Notes under the pieces: generated by a model
The model's input: the letters and a program-made list of their open reading frames with translations, nothing else
Told to the model about the DNA's origin: nothing
Database searches by the model: none
Shown: piece after piece, positions 35,560-47,718 of the stretch
Layout: each line of letters begins with the position of its first letter
Numbering within the stretch: the first letter of the stretch is position 1
NCBI GenBank assembly: GCA_905116865.2
Contig: CAJHNH020006046.1
Location: forward strand, 460,001 to 524,000
Reading direction: 5' to 3'
Origin: Candidula unifasciata
Lineage: Eukaryota; Mollusca; Gastropoda; Stylommatophora; Geomitridae
Length of the DNA stretch: 64,000 nucleotides
Made by a program: the position numbers and the translations under genes

Positions 35560-36145
35560 CCTGGCGTAAAGTGTCACTACATCCAGTATGAGAATGGAGG
35601 TGGAGGCGATAACGGAAGCTTTCCGATGGCTTGAGAACAGCACAGCCCGACATGTTGTGATTGTAACAGACTCACAGATCATGCTTCGGAGAATTGAAAC
35701 TGGTGTCCTGTGCTCGGAGTAGCTTGCATCACTTGATAAGACCCAAATCAAGAGCATACCGTAGATTATCTCTCCGGTATATTCAGGTGTGCGAGATGAA
35801 GAATAGCCTGATAGACTGGCCGCTACCGCTCATTAGGGCGGTGAGTTACTATATGACAAAGCGGATGTCGTGTAGGCTCTATGGGATCAAATGGACAGTG
35901 CAAAAAGAAGAGATAGGGAATTCGTATACTGAAAGCATTTTACAGCGGGAGTGAGTAGAGATCCTGGAAGATATTCAACACGAAAGGGGAAACAAAGGAG
36001 GACTTTTAATGAGGTTGCAACCGGAACTACTGGTGTATTAGCATGTCAACTCTTCGTTGGTTTCTGGAGAAGGGGAGGGTGCACGTGTGGGACTGTCCCG
36101 AGTGCAATGTTGTCAATTTTTGATTGATTGATTGATTGATTCATT
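35560..36145 (+). mobile_element. LINE L1 relic (RNase H to end) with (TTGA)n tail
   Basis: Encodes MRMEVEAITEAFRWLEN, VTDSQIMLRRIETG, PDRLA and a CPECNV-like end in shifting frames, then a (TTGA)n tail at 36119-36141. The Asp of VTDSQ is kept. Stops make it dead. It is close to 53400-54145 but with a different tail from the ACTA-tailed subfamily. Confidence 0.85.
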
Positions 36146-36149
36146 CATT

Positions 36150-36984
36150 GGTGTACCGCCAGGATGGCCGACGCAAAACGATTAATAAAAACTGGACTGT
36201 CCATTGGAAAACGTATGATCACTTGAGCTTTAACGCCGTAGTGGCCTCTGGGAGTGCTAGATTTACTTGTTTTGTTCTATTTTGTCACTTGGGGAAGGTC
36301 ATATAGAGATTGTTTTGCTTCCCTTCTTCTTCCTCTTATTATTATTATTATTATTAATATTATTATTATTATTATTATTATTTGCGTTCACCGGCTGTAA
36401 AATTCTGACACAAAGTTCTGGTTGCTGGTCTGCTTCTAGATTCTCTTTTTCTAGAACTTGAGTTTGGTTTGCGTGTCCGTCGCACAGATGTGGCTTATTT
36501 ATCTGCGTATTGCAGGTTCCCCGCCTCTCAGGCAGATGCACTTTGGGGAATATATTTCTAATTGTATGAGATATATATTTGTTAGAAGGCAGTGGTCTAG
36601 CCCCCCCCCCCCCCCCCCAACCCCAAAATGAGGCATTTAACCCTCTCAGGACACCCCCTCCCCCAATGGGACACTTTAGCCACTCTAGGATGGCTTTGCG
36701 AAAGAATCTGTAAAAATCCTTACATATTATTCGCAAATTATTCACATCAATGTTTTAAGTAAATGTAGATTATCGTACTTGAATAAATGCCGATTTTTGT
36801 ACACGATCTAAAGAAAAAAAGCTCAAAGGCGTTTTTGGATGAAGCAGGTAGTCGAAGGACTAAGCACACACGTATTCATTAAGCGGAAGACAAAGATGGT
36901 GGGTTTTATGTGCTATTGCTTCCATCACCACACCTCCACGATCCTAAAGTGTCAAGGGTTATGTTATGTTATGTTATGAAACAC
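36150..36984. other. Unassigned sequence with (ATT)n and a C18 run
   Basis: An ATT array at 36337-36382 and C18 at about 36601-36618. The segment 36868-36975 (gcggaagacaaagatggtgg, ttttatgtgctattgcttcc) is a repeat of 41638-41722. No gene is seen. Confidence 0.6.
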
Positions 36985-37100
36985 ACTTGGTGTTGCCAAC
37001 TGGAAAGAGAAAGCCAGCCAGAGAGACGAGTGTAGACTGGTGTTATCTGCAGCGATGAACCTCAAGGGCATGGAATGCTGAAGAAGAAGGAGAGTACAGG
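36985..37100 (+). mobile_element. LINE C-terminal end, family L8, with GAA tail
   Basis: Continuous frame LGVANWKEKASQRDECRLVL to AAMNLKGMEC then stop, immediately followed by GAAGAAGAAG. The same end occurs at 52915-53058. It is 5'-truncated to about 100 bases. Confidence 0.75.
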
Positions 37101-37304
37101 GTGATTGATGGGACTGCACCAGAGACCAGACCTCTCATGGGACAACTGTCTCACAGTAATCTGAGCAGAAGATTGACAACCTACGATATTGATGATGTTT
37201 TACTTTATGTACTCCTCCTCCTCCACCTCCTCCTCCTCCTCCTCCAGTATTGGCAGAAGTGCTCCCAATTCCCACCCCCCCCCCTTTTCCGACTAGTATT
37301 ATCC
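37101..37304. other. Unassigned sequence
   Basis: Contains a CTC/CCT run at about 37212-37245 and C9 near 37275. Confidence 0.4.
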
Positions 37305-37590
37305 TGGACTGAAAGCCGTGGTAGCGTGACGGCCAAACCCTGGCCTGCCAGCCTGTAGGTCTTTGGTTGAAATCAGCATCGAGGTGGGACTTTTTCTCAG
37401 TGTTGACTTTGGCTCCCAGGTTGACTCAGCCTTAAATGAGTTACAGGTAAAGTCCTAGGAAGTAAAGGCCACTTGTGCAACGTTGATCAAAAATCGACCG
37501 ACTAAAGATGGGTCTGTAACACATATATCAAGCACTGTATGTCCAATAGACCTGAAGGCGCTGAAAAGGGTCCTTTAATTTTTCTTGGTA
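37305..37590 (+). mobile_element. SINE family A, diverged
   Basis: Head: gccgtggtagcgtgacggcc, then taggtctttggttgaaatc (B-box degraded). Body: ggctcccaggttgactcagc. End: gctgaaaagggtcctttaat. Confidence 0.85.
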
Positions 37591-37654
37591 AGTTGACATA
37601 AACTTAGCGTCCATGCAGCGCTGATAGATCTATTTATAAAACTGGAGTTTAGCG

Positions 37655-38015
37655 TAATATACCCGTGCGCCACTGGCATGTGAAGGGGCCTCTACCCCTT
37701 TTCCAATTATCTTTCCAGTTGTCAGTATGTTCTCCAATGTCTCTCTTCTCATTACGTGGCCAAAGAACAGTGTCTGTCTTTTTCCTTATTGTTATGTATA
37801 GAGATCTACTTTCATTAGCTTCTTTCAAGCAATCATTGTTAGTTACTCTGGCCGTTCAAGGTATTCGTAACATTCGTCTCAAATGTGTGGCCAAAGAACA
37901 GTGTTTTTCTCTTTCTTATTGTTATGTATAGAGATCTACTTTCATTAGCTTCTTTCAAGCAATCATTATTAGTTACTCTGGCCGTTCAAGGTATTCGTAA
38001 CATTCGTCTCAAAAA
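37655..38015 (-). mobile_element. LINE L2 C-terminal fragment with 130-bp internal tandem duplication
   Basis: The minus strand reads RMLRIPWTARVTNN, LFFGHVMRRETLEN and ILTTGKIIG. The stretch with gtggccaaagaacagtgt to cattcgtctcaaa is present twice (37756-37884 and 37887-38013) with few differences. It is a dead 5'-truncated copy. Confidence 0.85.
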
Positions 38016-38079
38016 CCACAACACAATTTAGTGCCTGGCATATTTCACTGTATTCCTTCAGGTGTATACTACAGTAACC

Positions 38080-38265
38080 GACCATTTTTCACACCTATAT
38101 ATTATAGACCAATCGGCACCGGGTGATTGTATGGTCAGCATGACGCCGTCCGCCTTGACTTCCCAGCACTGTACCTGGTACCCAGTCATAGCTGGGTCGA
38201 CCTGAAGATCCGAACCTAGGTAAGCGTCTAGCCGCTTCACCACAGCGGCTCCATGCTGCAGTAAC
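38080..38265 (-). mobile_element. SINE family A
   Basis: Contains caccgggtgattgtatggtc, ggtacccagtcatagctgg, gtcgacctga and the head complement gatccgaacctaggtaagcg tctagccgct. The tail side is poorly defined. Confidence 0.85.
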
Positions 38266-38329
38266 AATTAAATGAAAATATTAAAATGAAATATAAATAG
38301 TAAATAAGCAAGTGAATCCTTTACAAAAA

Positions 38330-38585
38330 GTTAGTTGCGTATCCTTTACAGGACGTTGCAGAACCAACCCCACCATATTTTAGTTGTTGTGGCTTTTCTT
38401 TGGCAAATTTACGTTCAGTAGTTTGCCATAGCTTACTGATGGTCAGCTTCTCGATACTTCTGTCGAAACCAAGACAAGGCACAAGGCCCGCAGCTGGGAT
38501 CAGAGCCGTCTCCCCCCCCCCCCCCCCCCCCCCCCGGCATTAGGAAGCGAGTTCGCAACGCCTAAGCCCCAGACGCTGACGAATT
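38330..38585 (-). mobile_element. SINE family B with a C25 expansion
   Basis: Starts gttagttgcgtatcctttac and matches the family through gctgggatcagagccgtc. There a run of about 25 C replaces the short C stretch next to the B box, followed by ggcattaggaagcg of the head. Confidence 0.88.
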
Positions 38586-38799
38586 CTTCACAACTGAAGT
38601 AAACTACTCTCTGACATCTAAAATAACTGCTTGTTTTTAAGGGCATGCACAGTTTCACTACCATGTCTTTCTGTTTACACAGTTATAGATGGAAATGATG
38701 ATTGTAAAAAAAGGATACATGTATTTTATTTGCTTCATTTGATTTATTGTTACTATAATATGCACTTGACGAGATACAGCGAAGTATGCCAGGCAATCA

Positions 38800-39095
38800 T
38801 GATCATCATCAGGTGCCTTGTCGACTGGCGCGGGGGCTCATGACTCATCACAATCTGCAGCATGTATTAGTTCGTGTGCTGACATACCTCCATGCCATGC
38901 AACAAAACTGTCAAGCATCTTCTCTCGTTGTCTTCCTCTATCCCTCCTTCCACAGATCTTTCCAGTAGCCACGTCATGTTCCATTTCCCTCTTCTCATAA
39001 CATGGCAGAACAATGATGACTGTCTTCTTCGGCCATGTTATGCGAGGCAGTAAATTTTGCAGTCTAATGATTCTGTCTTCTTTGCTCAAAGTTGC
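38800..39095 (-). mobile_element. LINE L2 C-terminal fragment
   Basis: An 83-residue minus-strand frame contains HDVATGKICGRRDRGRQREK, MLDSFVAWHGGMSAHELIHA. It is the same end as at 51830-52240. It is truncated on the 5' side near 39090. Confidence 0.88.
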
Positions 39096-39099
39096 AGCT

Positions 39100-39764
39100 G
39101 GGAAACACTGCTTTGATTATTATATTTGTTTGTTCTTGGGCACTTATCATTGGTTCAAGTTTGTAATTGTATAGATAATGTGCTGAATGGCTGGTAAATA
39201 TAAAATATATTGAAATAATATAAAATGTGCTACAATAATAACAACAACTACAACACAACAAATAAGTGAAAAATAGAACTTGTAAATATGGTTGGTGGGG
39301 GGGGGGGCGCTTTTTTTTCCCTATGCATTTTCTGTTTATCTTAAGGGATGGGGTGGGTGGGGGGCGCACAAGGGGCGCTAGGTTCCGGTGTCTGTGATGA
39401 TCAGGCCGGAATTCTAGCACCTGCCTGTCTACAAAAAACGACATCGCCCCGCTGTAGGAACAGGTGTTTTTAGGCACTTAGAAAATAGACAGCCCTAAAA
39501 GATCTCTTTATTAGCTAGATCTATCACCCACCTGAACCAGCAGCTATGGAATTTGTACACAATTCGTATCCAGCAAGTGAATTCACGGCATTGTCCTCTT
39601 AGTTAAAGAAATTTATATTAACGAAGCACAGGCCAAATAACAAATGAGGACTGGGCTCAAACAAAAATGAAACATGGTAAATGGAGTGGGGGAGGGAGCA
39701 TATCTCCCTTATATAGTTTCTATGCTTTTCAAGTGGGTTTTAGCTTTGATTAAGTGCGTAATTT

Positions 39765-39801
<37 letters not shown>

Positions 39802-39884
39802 AGTTGAAATTAAATATGATGATTCATGTACAGTAATATGAAATGTACAAAACAAGCTATTTAAGGAAGACATTTCTATTCATA
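39100..39884. other. Unassigned sequence with (GT)n
   Basis: A G-rich run near 39297-39307 and a GT array at 39767-39799. No gene is seen. Confidence 0.5.
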
Positions 39885-40009
39885 GTTAGTAGACAGATTA
39901 TTCTCATTGCACATCCAACTAATCAGTCCATAAGTGCTCGGATCCCCTCCTCAGTAAATTTCGCTACGTGCAGTCGCTGATGACCTCATTTTTGTGTTGC
40001 CTTCTTTTT

Positions 40010-40562
40010 TATTTTTGGCTTCTCATTTATCTTTGCCTTCTTGTTTATCTGTGCCCTCTTAGTTATCTTTGCCTTCTTGCTTATCTTTGCCCTCTTAGTT
40101 ATCTTTGCCTTCTTATTTATCTTTGCCCTCTTATTTATCTTTGCATTCTTAGTTATCTTTGCCCTCTTAGTTATCTTTGCCTTCTTATTTATCTTTGCCC
40201 TCTTAGTTATCTTTGCCTTCTTATTTATCTTTGTCTTCTTTTTGTATCTTTGCCTTCTTATTTATCGTTGCCTTCTTATTTATCTTTGCATTCTTAGTTA
40301 TCTTTGCCCTCTTATTTACCTTTGCCTTCTTATTTATCTTTGTCTTCTTTTTTATCTTTGCCTTCTTATTTATCTTTGCCCTCTTATTTATCTTTGCATT
40401 CTTAGTTATCTTTGCCCTCTTAGTTATCTTTGCCTTCTTATTTATCTTTGCCCTCTTATTTATCTTTGCCTTCTTATTTATCTTTGTCTTCTTTTTTATC
40501 TTTGCCTTCTTATTTATCTTTGCCTTCTTATTTATCTTTGCCTTCTTATTTATCTTTGCCTT
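40010..40562. repeat. 18-bp minisatellite, about 30 units, inside a LINE
   Basis: Units tttatctttgccttctta with ccctctta, gcattctta and gtcttcttt variants. Because 18 is a multiple of three, all frames stay open and give hydrophobic Phe-Ala-Leu-Ile runs that are not a protein. LINE sequence lies immediately on both sides. Confidence 0.95.
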
Positions 40563-40781
40563 CCGCCACAGCGTTCTTGTATGACCACAACAACTTTATC
40601 ATGCTGTTCTTGCAGTCTGGTCTATGTTTGCAGATTTGGCCATCACTTGGTTCTGTCAAACGTCTTGCTTTTCGTAAAGCATTCAGTATATCATGCTGGT
40701 CCGTGGTTGGTGTGCCCGTTAACCATAGCTTCTTTGCCTGCAAGTTTATCAGCTTGCTCTCTTCTCGAACGATTGAGTGTA

Positions 40782-40971
40782 AGTAAAGTAAAGTAAAGAT
40801 CCCTCTTCACGCCTTTCGGCGCATCGGGCATATGGGCAGAGCGTCCCATATTTTTACAGACCATCAGCACTCTGTGGGTAATGTGGTCAGCATTACGCCG
40901 GCTGTCTTTACTTTCCCAGGACAGCCCATCCTGGTACCCATTTTAGGCTGGGTCGACCTGCGACGTCCCAT
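40782..40971 (-). mobile_element. SINE family A with 10-bp target duplication, inserted in a LINE
   Basis: Tail complement aagtaaagtaaagatccctc on the left; body tggtacccattttaggctgg then gtcgacctgcgacgtccca on the right. The tRNA-like head is missing (5' truncation). attgagtgta flanks it at 40772-40781 and 40972-40981. The RNase H coding reads on across the duplication. Confidence 0.9.
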
Positions 40972-41100
40972 ATTGAGTGTACTGGCACTAAAATAAAACA
41001 TGTGTCAGCCATGACCGCCGATCGGAGACAGCCCATCTGTATCTTCCTGGGCGTACACAGTGACTCACAGAGAACTCGGTGACTTACGGAGAAAGTACTA

Positions 41101-41759
41101 ATAAAAACTCAGTTTTTATTAATCGAGGAAGGGGGAGGGGGGGAGAAGGTGACATCCTCTTAAAAAAAAAATTTTAGGTGATACCTACAGCTGCCACTTT
41201 TGGGGTGTCGAGTGGGCTAAGAGGACCTAAACCATCAAGCGTCTGCAACCTTGAAACATAACACCTTTCTAAAACGTCACCTACCCTATTTGGACGATCG
41301 TGGGAATAAACTTTCTACAGCCAGACAGTCTTCATATAGAAGCGGCGGGTTTTAAAATCTTAATGTAGCCAACAAAGCTTTCAATTTGTTTGCCCTCTAT
41401 ATGCATCTATAGGTCAACTTTAGGCCATATGTATGCATCTATACGTCACTTATAACCTATACGTGTGTCCTCTTCAGGCCATCTTTAAGCCATCTACAGG
41501 GTTTTTCCGAAAAATCAGACCTGGTCTCAGATGAAGACTGTGCTTCAAGGAACATTTGTGGTGTAGTCGAAGAAAAGGAGGGCAGAGAAGAACATGGAAT
41601 GCCAACACCAAGAAAAGGACAGGACTAAATTATCATACACTTATTCATCAAGTGGAAGACAAAGACGGCCGGTTTTATGTGCTAGTGCTTCCATCGACCC
41701 TAACGGATCAAGGCTTATGATATGTTACATTAGTGAGAGTATCGTACCCTCAACTTCTT
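41101..41759. other. Unassigned sequence
   Basis: Contains the duplicate of 36868-36975 at 41638-41722 and a short repeat of tatgcatctataggtcac near 41400-41460. No gene is seen. Confidence 0.45.
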
Positions 41760-42110
41760 CTCATTAAGTTAGGTATGTCTAGAAGTTACTTCTAAAACAT
41801 CTTCTTGGTCTACCTCGTTGTCTACGACCATTCTACTCCTCTCTGTCATCTGACATTCTCTCAATATGCTCAAGCCATTTAAGTCTATTAGCCGTCTCGA
41901 TGCCAAAGATCAATGGTGATTTTAACAGTTTATAAATTTCTTTGTTGCTTCTTACTCTTCATTCCCTGCTGTCTGCATCTTTCATTGGTCCAAAGATTCT
42001 TCGTTAGACTGTTTCGAAAATTTGCAGAAAATCTTTAAGTTGTGCTCCAAGTTTCAGAGCCATGTAAAACACGTAGTCTTATTACCGTTTTATATATTTT
42101 GATCTTGGGG
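41760..42110 (-). mobile_element. LINE fragment, family L6
   Basis: The minus strand encodes LKLGAQLKDFLQIFETV and RLKWLEHIERMSDDREE then GRQRGRPRRCF. It is a C-terminal region with many stops. It faces the plus-strand copy that follows. Confidence 0.7.
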
Positions 42111-42345
42111 TTACCATACCATACAAAGCATACATGGAAAGAGAAGAAGGGCGTAGAGCACGGGGTAGACCAAGAACAAGATGGAAGGATAACATCAGAG
42201 AAACTCTACAACAGCACGATGTGCCTATGGTCGAGACAGCCAGAAGAGCTAGAAACAGAACCTTATATCTCCCTCGACACCCACAGCGGTAAAAGAGGAA
42301 GTGAAGAAGAAGAAGAAGAAGAAGAAGAAGAAGAAGATCTTGGGG
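42111..42345 (+). mobile_element. LINE L6 C-terminal end with GAA tail
   Basis: Encodes GRRARGRPRTRWKDNIRETL, then QQHDVPMVETARRARNRTLY and LPRHPQR before a stop. It is followed by a GAAGAAG tail (42305-42336), so the tail belongs to the retroposon. It is 5'-truncated. Confidence 0.8.
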
Positions 42346-42479
42346 CTGCGAGACAGGGAATTAGAATTCAGCAGATATTGAATAGCATAGTGTTATTTAT
42401 ATGTTATATTTCTGGACTGTATTTATTCTGCCAGCATATTGGAGTAGTTAAAGTTTGCACCCAAATACTTATTTATTTC

Positions 42480-42725
42480 CGTTCATTTGATTTTCATATT
42501 ATCGACTTGCATGTGGCAGGAGTTTATATCCTGTTATTGTCTTGTCTTGTTGTTATCATGTAGTCTCTCTTATGTTTATTGATGACTAGTCCCATTTTGT
42601 CAGCTGTTTCTTTAAAGAGAGTCAGTGTTTTTTGCAGTCTTTTGTTTATTTTCTCCAACGATATTAACGTCATCACACGGTACTGAATTACGCAAAGACT
42701 GCTTGGACCAACTCTGTGTCGAAAA
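42480..42725 (-). mobile_element. LINE reverse transcriptase fragment
   Basis: The minus strand reads VMTLISLEKINKRLQKTLTL FKETADKMGLVINKHKRDYM in one frame. This matches the segment just after the catalytic box of LINE polymerases. The YADD itself is lost (YRVM). It abuts the GAA array. Confidence 0.7.
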
Positions 42726-42831
42726 AATATCACTTGATGTCATTATCAAGAAAATGTTTACTATTTTAATTGCAGCCACTGAACAGGATACAATCCAGAA
42801 GGATGGGGAGGAGGTGGAGGGGGAGGAAGTA

Positions 42832-43655
<824 letters not shown>

Positions 43656-44040
43656 AACAATAACAATGTATGGAAGCTCAGGAAAAAATTCAAAAGTGAC
43701 ACAAAAAAAAGGGTTACTAGTGCCAACCAGAACCGTGTTTTTTTATAAAAAGATGCAGAAAAACCCCAACTTCCCGGGGATATTTAAGCAACCCAATCTA
43801 TGGGCGCATACACTGGGAGATCTGGTTTTATCGCACTGGGCTCTGTACGTGATCGGACAAGCTCGGACCGATTTTAAGCGAATGGGTCAGTTTACACGCA
43901 GGCCTGGATGCATCTTTATTGTTACTTTTGATTGTAACATAGCATTAAATGGAATACGTTCCCTGCAAGATGAGAAACATGTGTATCAGATAACTCATAT
44001 TTAAAACTGTGTTTTGGAGATTAACAATAAAGCCTGAATC
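43656..44040. other. Unassigned sequence
   Basis: A 112-residue frame at 43666-44004 has no domain I recognise and no supporting context. I leave it uncalled. Confidence 0.35.
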
Positions 44041-44044
44041 ACTA

Positions 44045-44330
44045 GGTGAGCTGCCGTGATGTAGGAGCTAGACGTTCGCCTGCGGATCCGAAGGTCGTTG
44101 GTTCGAATCCCAAAGAAGCCGGGCTTTTTTTTCAGAAATGACATTGGTTTCCAGGTCAACCTAGCCTTACGTGGCTACTAAGTAAAACGTCAGGGGAAGT
44201 AAAGGCGGCCGGTGTAATGCTAACCATTTCATCCACTGAATACCGATTCTGTCTACGAATTATAATGTTGCCCTATATGCCCAATACGTTTAAAGTGGTG
44301 GAACGTTTCTTTTTAGTTGACTTAATTACT
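44045..44330 (+). mobile_element. SINE family A, full length
   Basis: Head: gctgccgtgatgtaggagct with B box ggttcgaatccc. Body: gtttccaggtcaacctagcc. End near gtggaacgtttctttttag. It is moderately diverged. Confidence 0.88.
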
Positions 44331-44334
44331 GGCC

Positions 44335-44993
44335 TCTGTTTACTTGTAAAATGTTGGTGTTTTTTTTTTTTTTTTTAAAGATTTTAGAGTAGAGATCGGC
44401 AGAGCCATGCAGACACAATTAGAAGAACCGACAGAAATGAAAAATGATAGATGGGTAAACAGAGAAGTAGACTATCTTCTTCCCTGCTTCCTCTCATTGT
44501 TTTTCTTTTCGTGTTCCTAATCCTGTTCGTTGCGGAAACGGCACCTGGTTGATTTATTCGTGACATTTTATAATACTATATAGACACCAGTCCATACTTA
44601 ACACTGTTTTTTTTTTTTAAACATAAAGCTCTGAAGAGATTTATACAGCGGAGAGTGACCTGTGATTCGGTCCAACACTCAGCCTATAGAGGAAAGCCAA
44701 GGCGGTCACACGGTTATACTGTTACAGATACCATCGGAATTATAAATCTGCATTAGCTGCTAGAGATAGGGGTGGGGCACTTATGTGCTGAGTGCTGTAA
44801 TATTGGTTTTAAACGCAACTCGTCTCAGCGTTTCGGTAAAACTATTCTGACTGAAGCGTCAATGAGCGTCGTGTGGTCAGTGCAGAAGGTCCGCTATGGT
44901 GTAAAACCTGGCAGACAAGGAAAAGATTTCAGATAGTCTGGAAATGATAAGAGACGTATGTTTTGCGTGGTCCTCATCATTATTTAAGACTCC

Positions 44994-45051
<58 letters not shown>

Positions 45052-45320
45052 ATCGATTTGATAACCTCATCTTTTGGCCAGATGCCACATACTGTCTGCA
45101 GGAGTCTGTCAGTTGTTATTTTCTTCCGTATATTGTTTCGCGTATCTGTCATTTTTATCTGACGTTGATAAAACAAACAGCGCCCGATAAATCCACATTT
45201 TTATGAATTACTCTAGACAGTCACTGCAGGTGGTAATAATTATTTGACAAAATAAAATATAACAAATATAGTGATGTTGATTGACGATTTATTGTTTCAT
45301 TGCTGGATCGTAAAATGTAC
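44335..45320. other. Unassigned sequence with (GT)n
   Basis: A GT array at 44995-45046 and T-runs near 44361 and 44608. Nothing coding is recognised. Confidence 0.5.
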
Positions 45321-45324
45321 GTCT

Positions 45325-45525
45325 CTTCTTCTCCTTCTTCTTCTTCTTCTTCTTCTTCTTCTTCTTCTTCTTCTTCTTCTTCTTCTTCTTCTTCTTCTTC
45401 TTCTTCTTCTTCTTCTTCTTCTTCTTCTTCTTCTTCTTCTTCTTCTTCTTCTACTACTACTACTACTACTACTACTGCTATTACTATTACTATCACTTCC
45501 ACCACCACTACTACTGCTGCTGCTG

Positions 45526-45596
<71 letters not shown>

Positions 45597-45597
45597 G

Positions 45598-45630
<33 letters not shown>

Positions 45631-45659
45631 ATAATAATAATAATAATAATAATTATTAT

Positions 45660-45720
<61 letters not shown>
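45325..45720. repeat. Compound (TTC)n-(TAC)n-(TAA)n array
   Basis: TTC from 45330 to about 45450, CTA/ACT with CCA and CTG interruptions to about 45630, then AAT to about 45717. Neighbouring motifs differ by one base. Confidence 0.97.
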
Positions 45721-45725
45721 CTATT

Positions 45726-45840
45726 GAGGTCTGAAAGATTTTTGTTTGGAAGGGCCGAATGTAAGACTTATCTGCATGTCCAGTTTGTGGTCTTCAAAAA
45801 TAAAGTTCGTTCGTTTGTCAGTCCGTCCGTTTGTTCGTTC
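45726..45840. repeat. Copy of repeat G
   Basis: gggccgaatgtaagacttat, tgtccagtttgtggtc and aataaagttcgttcgttt match the spacers at 2221-2690. It is again followed by a simple array (TTC). Confidence 0.7.
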
Positions 45841-45865
45841 GTGTGTTCTTCTTCTTCTCATTCTT

Positions 45866-45960
45866 TTTAGTCTTCTTCTTCTTCTTCTTCTTCTTCTTCT
45901 TCTTCTTCTTCTTCTTCTTCTTCTTCTTCTTCTTCTTCTTCTTCTTCTTCTTCTTCTTCT

Positions 45961-45995
<35 letters not shown>

Positions 45996-46000
45996 TCTAA
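45866..46000. repeat. (TTC)n array
   Basis: About 130 bases of TTC. Confidence 0.97.
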
Positions 46001-46254
46001 CTCTCTTACCTCATATTCGGGAGATCAAACAGAAAATGCCTACAGTTTATGCCTACAGAATCAAAACCTGTAGAATAAGTGTGTTTCTCAAATTCTTTCG
46101 CCTCATGCACCTTTTAAAATGGCGTGCTTTAAAAAAGTCAACTAGGTACTCGCCTTTTAGAACACTCTTTTTAGTTGAAAAAAAAAAATATTTCTATTTA
46201 AGTTTATAATATTTAAAAAAGCTCGTTGACTAACTTTATTTCATTTCGTCTTTC
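46001..46254. other. Unassigned AT-rich sequence
   Basis: Nothing recognised. Confidence 0.35.
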
Positions 46255-46830
46255 TTCTAATGTCTAAAGAATCCATCGGAATGAACTATGAATGCTACCT
46301 AGAAATCAAGAACGTGCGATCCTCAGACCTCCGCATCGATATGGATTCCATCAGACTCCCAGAAAACATCAAATAGTTCTCCAGTGGATCCCGCCATATT
46401 GCGGCATACCATGAGATAATTAAGTGAATAGACTTGCGAAAATGGAACAACGGAGAAACAACTCACCCATTCATCGTTATTACCAGAAATCAGAACACTT
46501 GTCAATGGAAACTACAAGGAATTGTGGAGAGAACAAACCAACAGTAAACATCCACAAGACTCCATCAGCAGACTCAACCGAAAGCAACATACAACAATTT
46601 TCCGTCTGCAGGCGTAACTACCAGATGCATAAAATAAAGACTGTACAGTCTCCACAGTGGGCCTGTCAAACAGGGCCACAAACACATGAGCGCATTCTGC
46701 AGACCTGCCCACTCTTCCTTCAACTTCGAAAACCATGCAGGACCTGCAGCTGATAAGGGAGTTCATAGAGGCAACCCACCTGGTGATGTGATCTGAGCAT
46801 ACTAAACCGATCGCAGAGAAGAAGAAGAAC
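46255..46830 (+). mobile_element. LINE C-terminal relic, family L7, with GAA tail
   Basis: Frames encode SRLNRKQHTTIFRLQ, then ACQTGPQTHERILQTCPLFLQLRK (46424-46753), then IREFIEATHLVM-like and TDRREEEE into GAAGAAGAAG (46818-46829). The Cys-x-His-Cys spacing and ILQTCP are typical of the end of Jockey-like polyproteins. It is broken by frameshifts. Confidence 0.82.
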
Positions 46831-47249
46831 CTCAGTGGCTCGGTATTCTATTTGAGTTGTTGTGTCATCAAAACCTGTCCTTTATGTTTCCATTTATTAA
46901 ATTCGAAATGTTTGTAATAATTAGGAATAACTATCAACACGTAACGATTTAATTCATTTATGCCGTCCTTCCCCTCATAAATCCTTCGACGATTATATCT
47001 CAGCCAGCTACAAGAAAGAATTCTAAAAATCGTTGACTATAAATCATGAAGCGACCGGGCCAAGCTTGTTTCTGAAATATTCCGGTGCTATCTTTTGAAA
47101 TATTTATTTTTTCTGCTTCCGTTGATTCATCATTTTTGAGACAGATGGAAGTTGTTAACTGGTTATATATAATTGACGTAGGCAGCCAATATTATTTGAG
47201 CACAATCTGAGAAGCTTTGCACTCGAAAACTTGATGATAACTGTTTTTT
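46831..47249. other. Unassigned sequence
   Basis: Nothing recognised. Confidence 0.35.
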
Positions 47250-47718
47250 AGCGAGGCGCCTGTGGCTTAGGCGTTTCGAACGCGCTTCTGAATGCCGGGG
47301 TGCCGGGCTCAAACCCAGCTGCGGACGGTTTGTCATGCGTTGGTTTCGACAGTGGCACCGAGAACTGGACGTTCAGGGAGCAACTCCAAAACTACCGAAT
47401 GTAAAATTTACCAAGAAAAACCACAACAGCCTAAAACATGCTGGTGTTGGTTCTTATCTCACAGTACCTCCTTCGAAACCACTAAGTCGTCTTGTCTCTG
47501 GCCGAAATAATAACACCATCCGGTAATTCTGTGCAGCGGGGAACCAGCCCTGAGCTTCATGAACTCAGGTGGGCCCACCTCCGAATACGTTTAGGAATCG
47601 TGGGCCGAAACGTGTGTCGACAGAGGATAATTTCTACTGATGACTGGTAGATCCCCGCTGTACTTGCTCCCTGTGAGTTTATTCTTATTGGGACTTCCTG
47701 TAAAGGATACGCAACTAA
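47250..47718 (+). mobile_element. SINE family B split by ~245 bp of other sequence
   Basis: Head gcctgtggcttaggcgtttc with B-box-like gggctcaaaccc, and body to ggtgttggttct at about 47454. The family end cctgtaaaggatacgcaact resumes at about 47698. The inserted part contains the 12-bp palindrome ggtgggcccacc. I do not recognise the insert. Confidence 0.8.

Larger units (their letters stand above)
39885..41100 (-). mobile_element. LINE L1 3' relic carrying a minisatellite and a SINE
   Basis: The element's 3' end (tagttagtagacagatta, ataagtgctcggatcccctc) is at 39885-39990. Its RNase H continuation (KLWLTGTPTTDQHDILNAL on the minus strand) is at 40565-40781 and 40972 onward. The region between is replaced or interrupted by an 18-bp array, and a SINE sits at 40782-40971. 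It is dead. Confidence 0.85.

Noticed and set aside
40041..40796. Hydrophobic 251-residue frame resembling a membrane protein
   Set aside because: It comes from an 18-bp repeat that is open in all three frames and lies within a LINE relic.
43666..44004. A 112-residue possible gene
   Set aside because: It begins at the edge of a CAA array, has no domain I recognise, and has a SINE directly after it.
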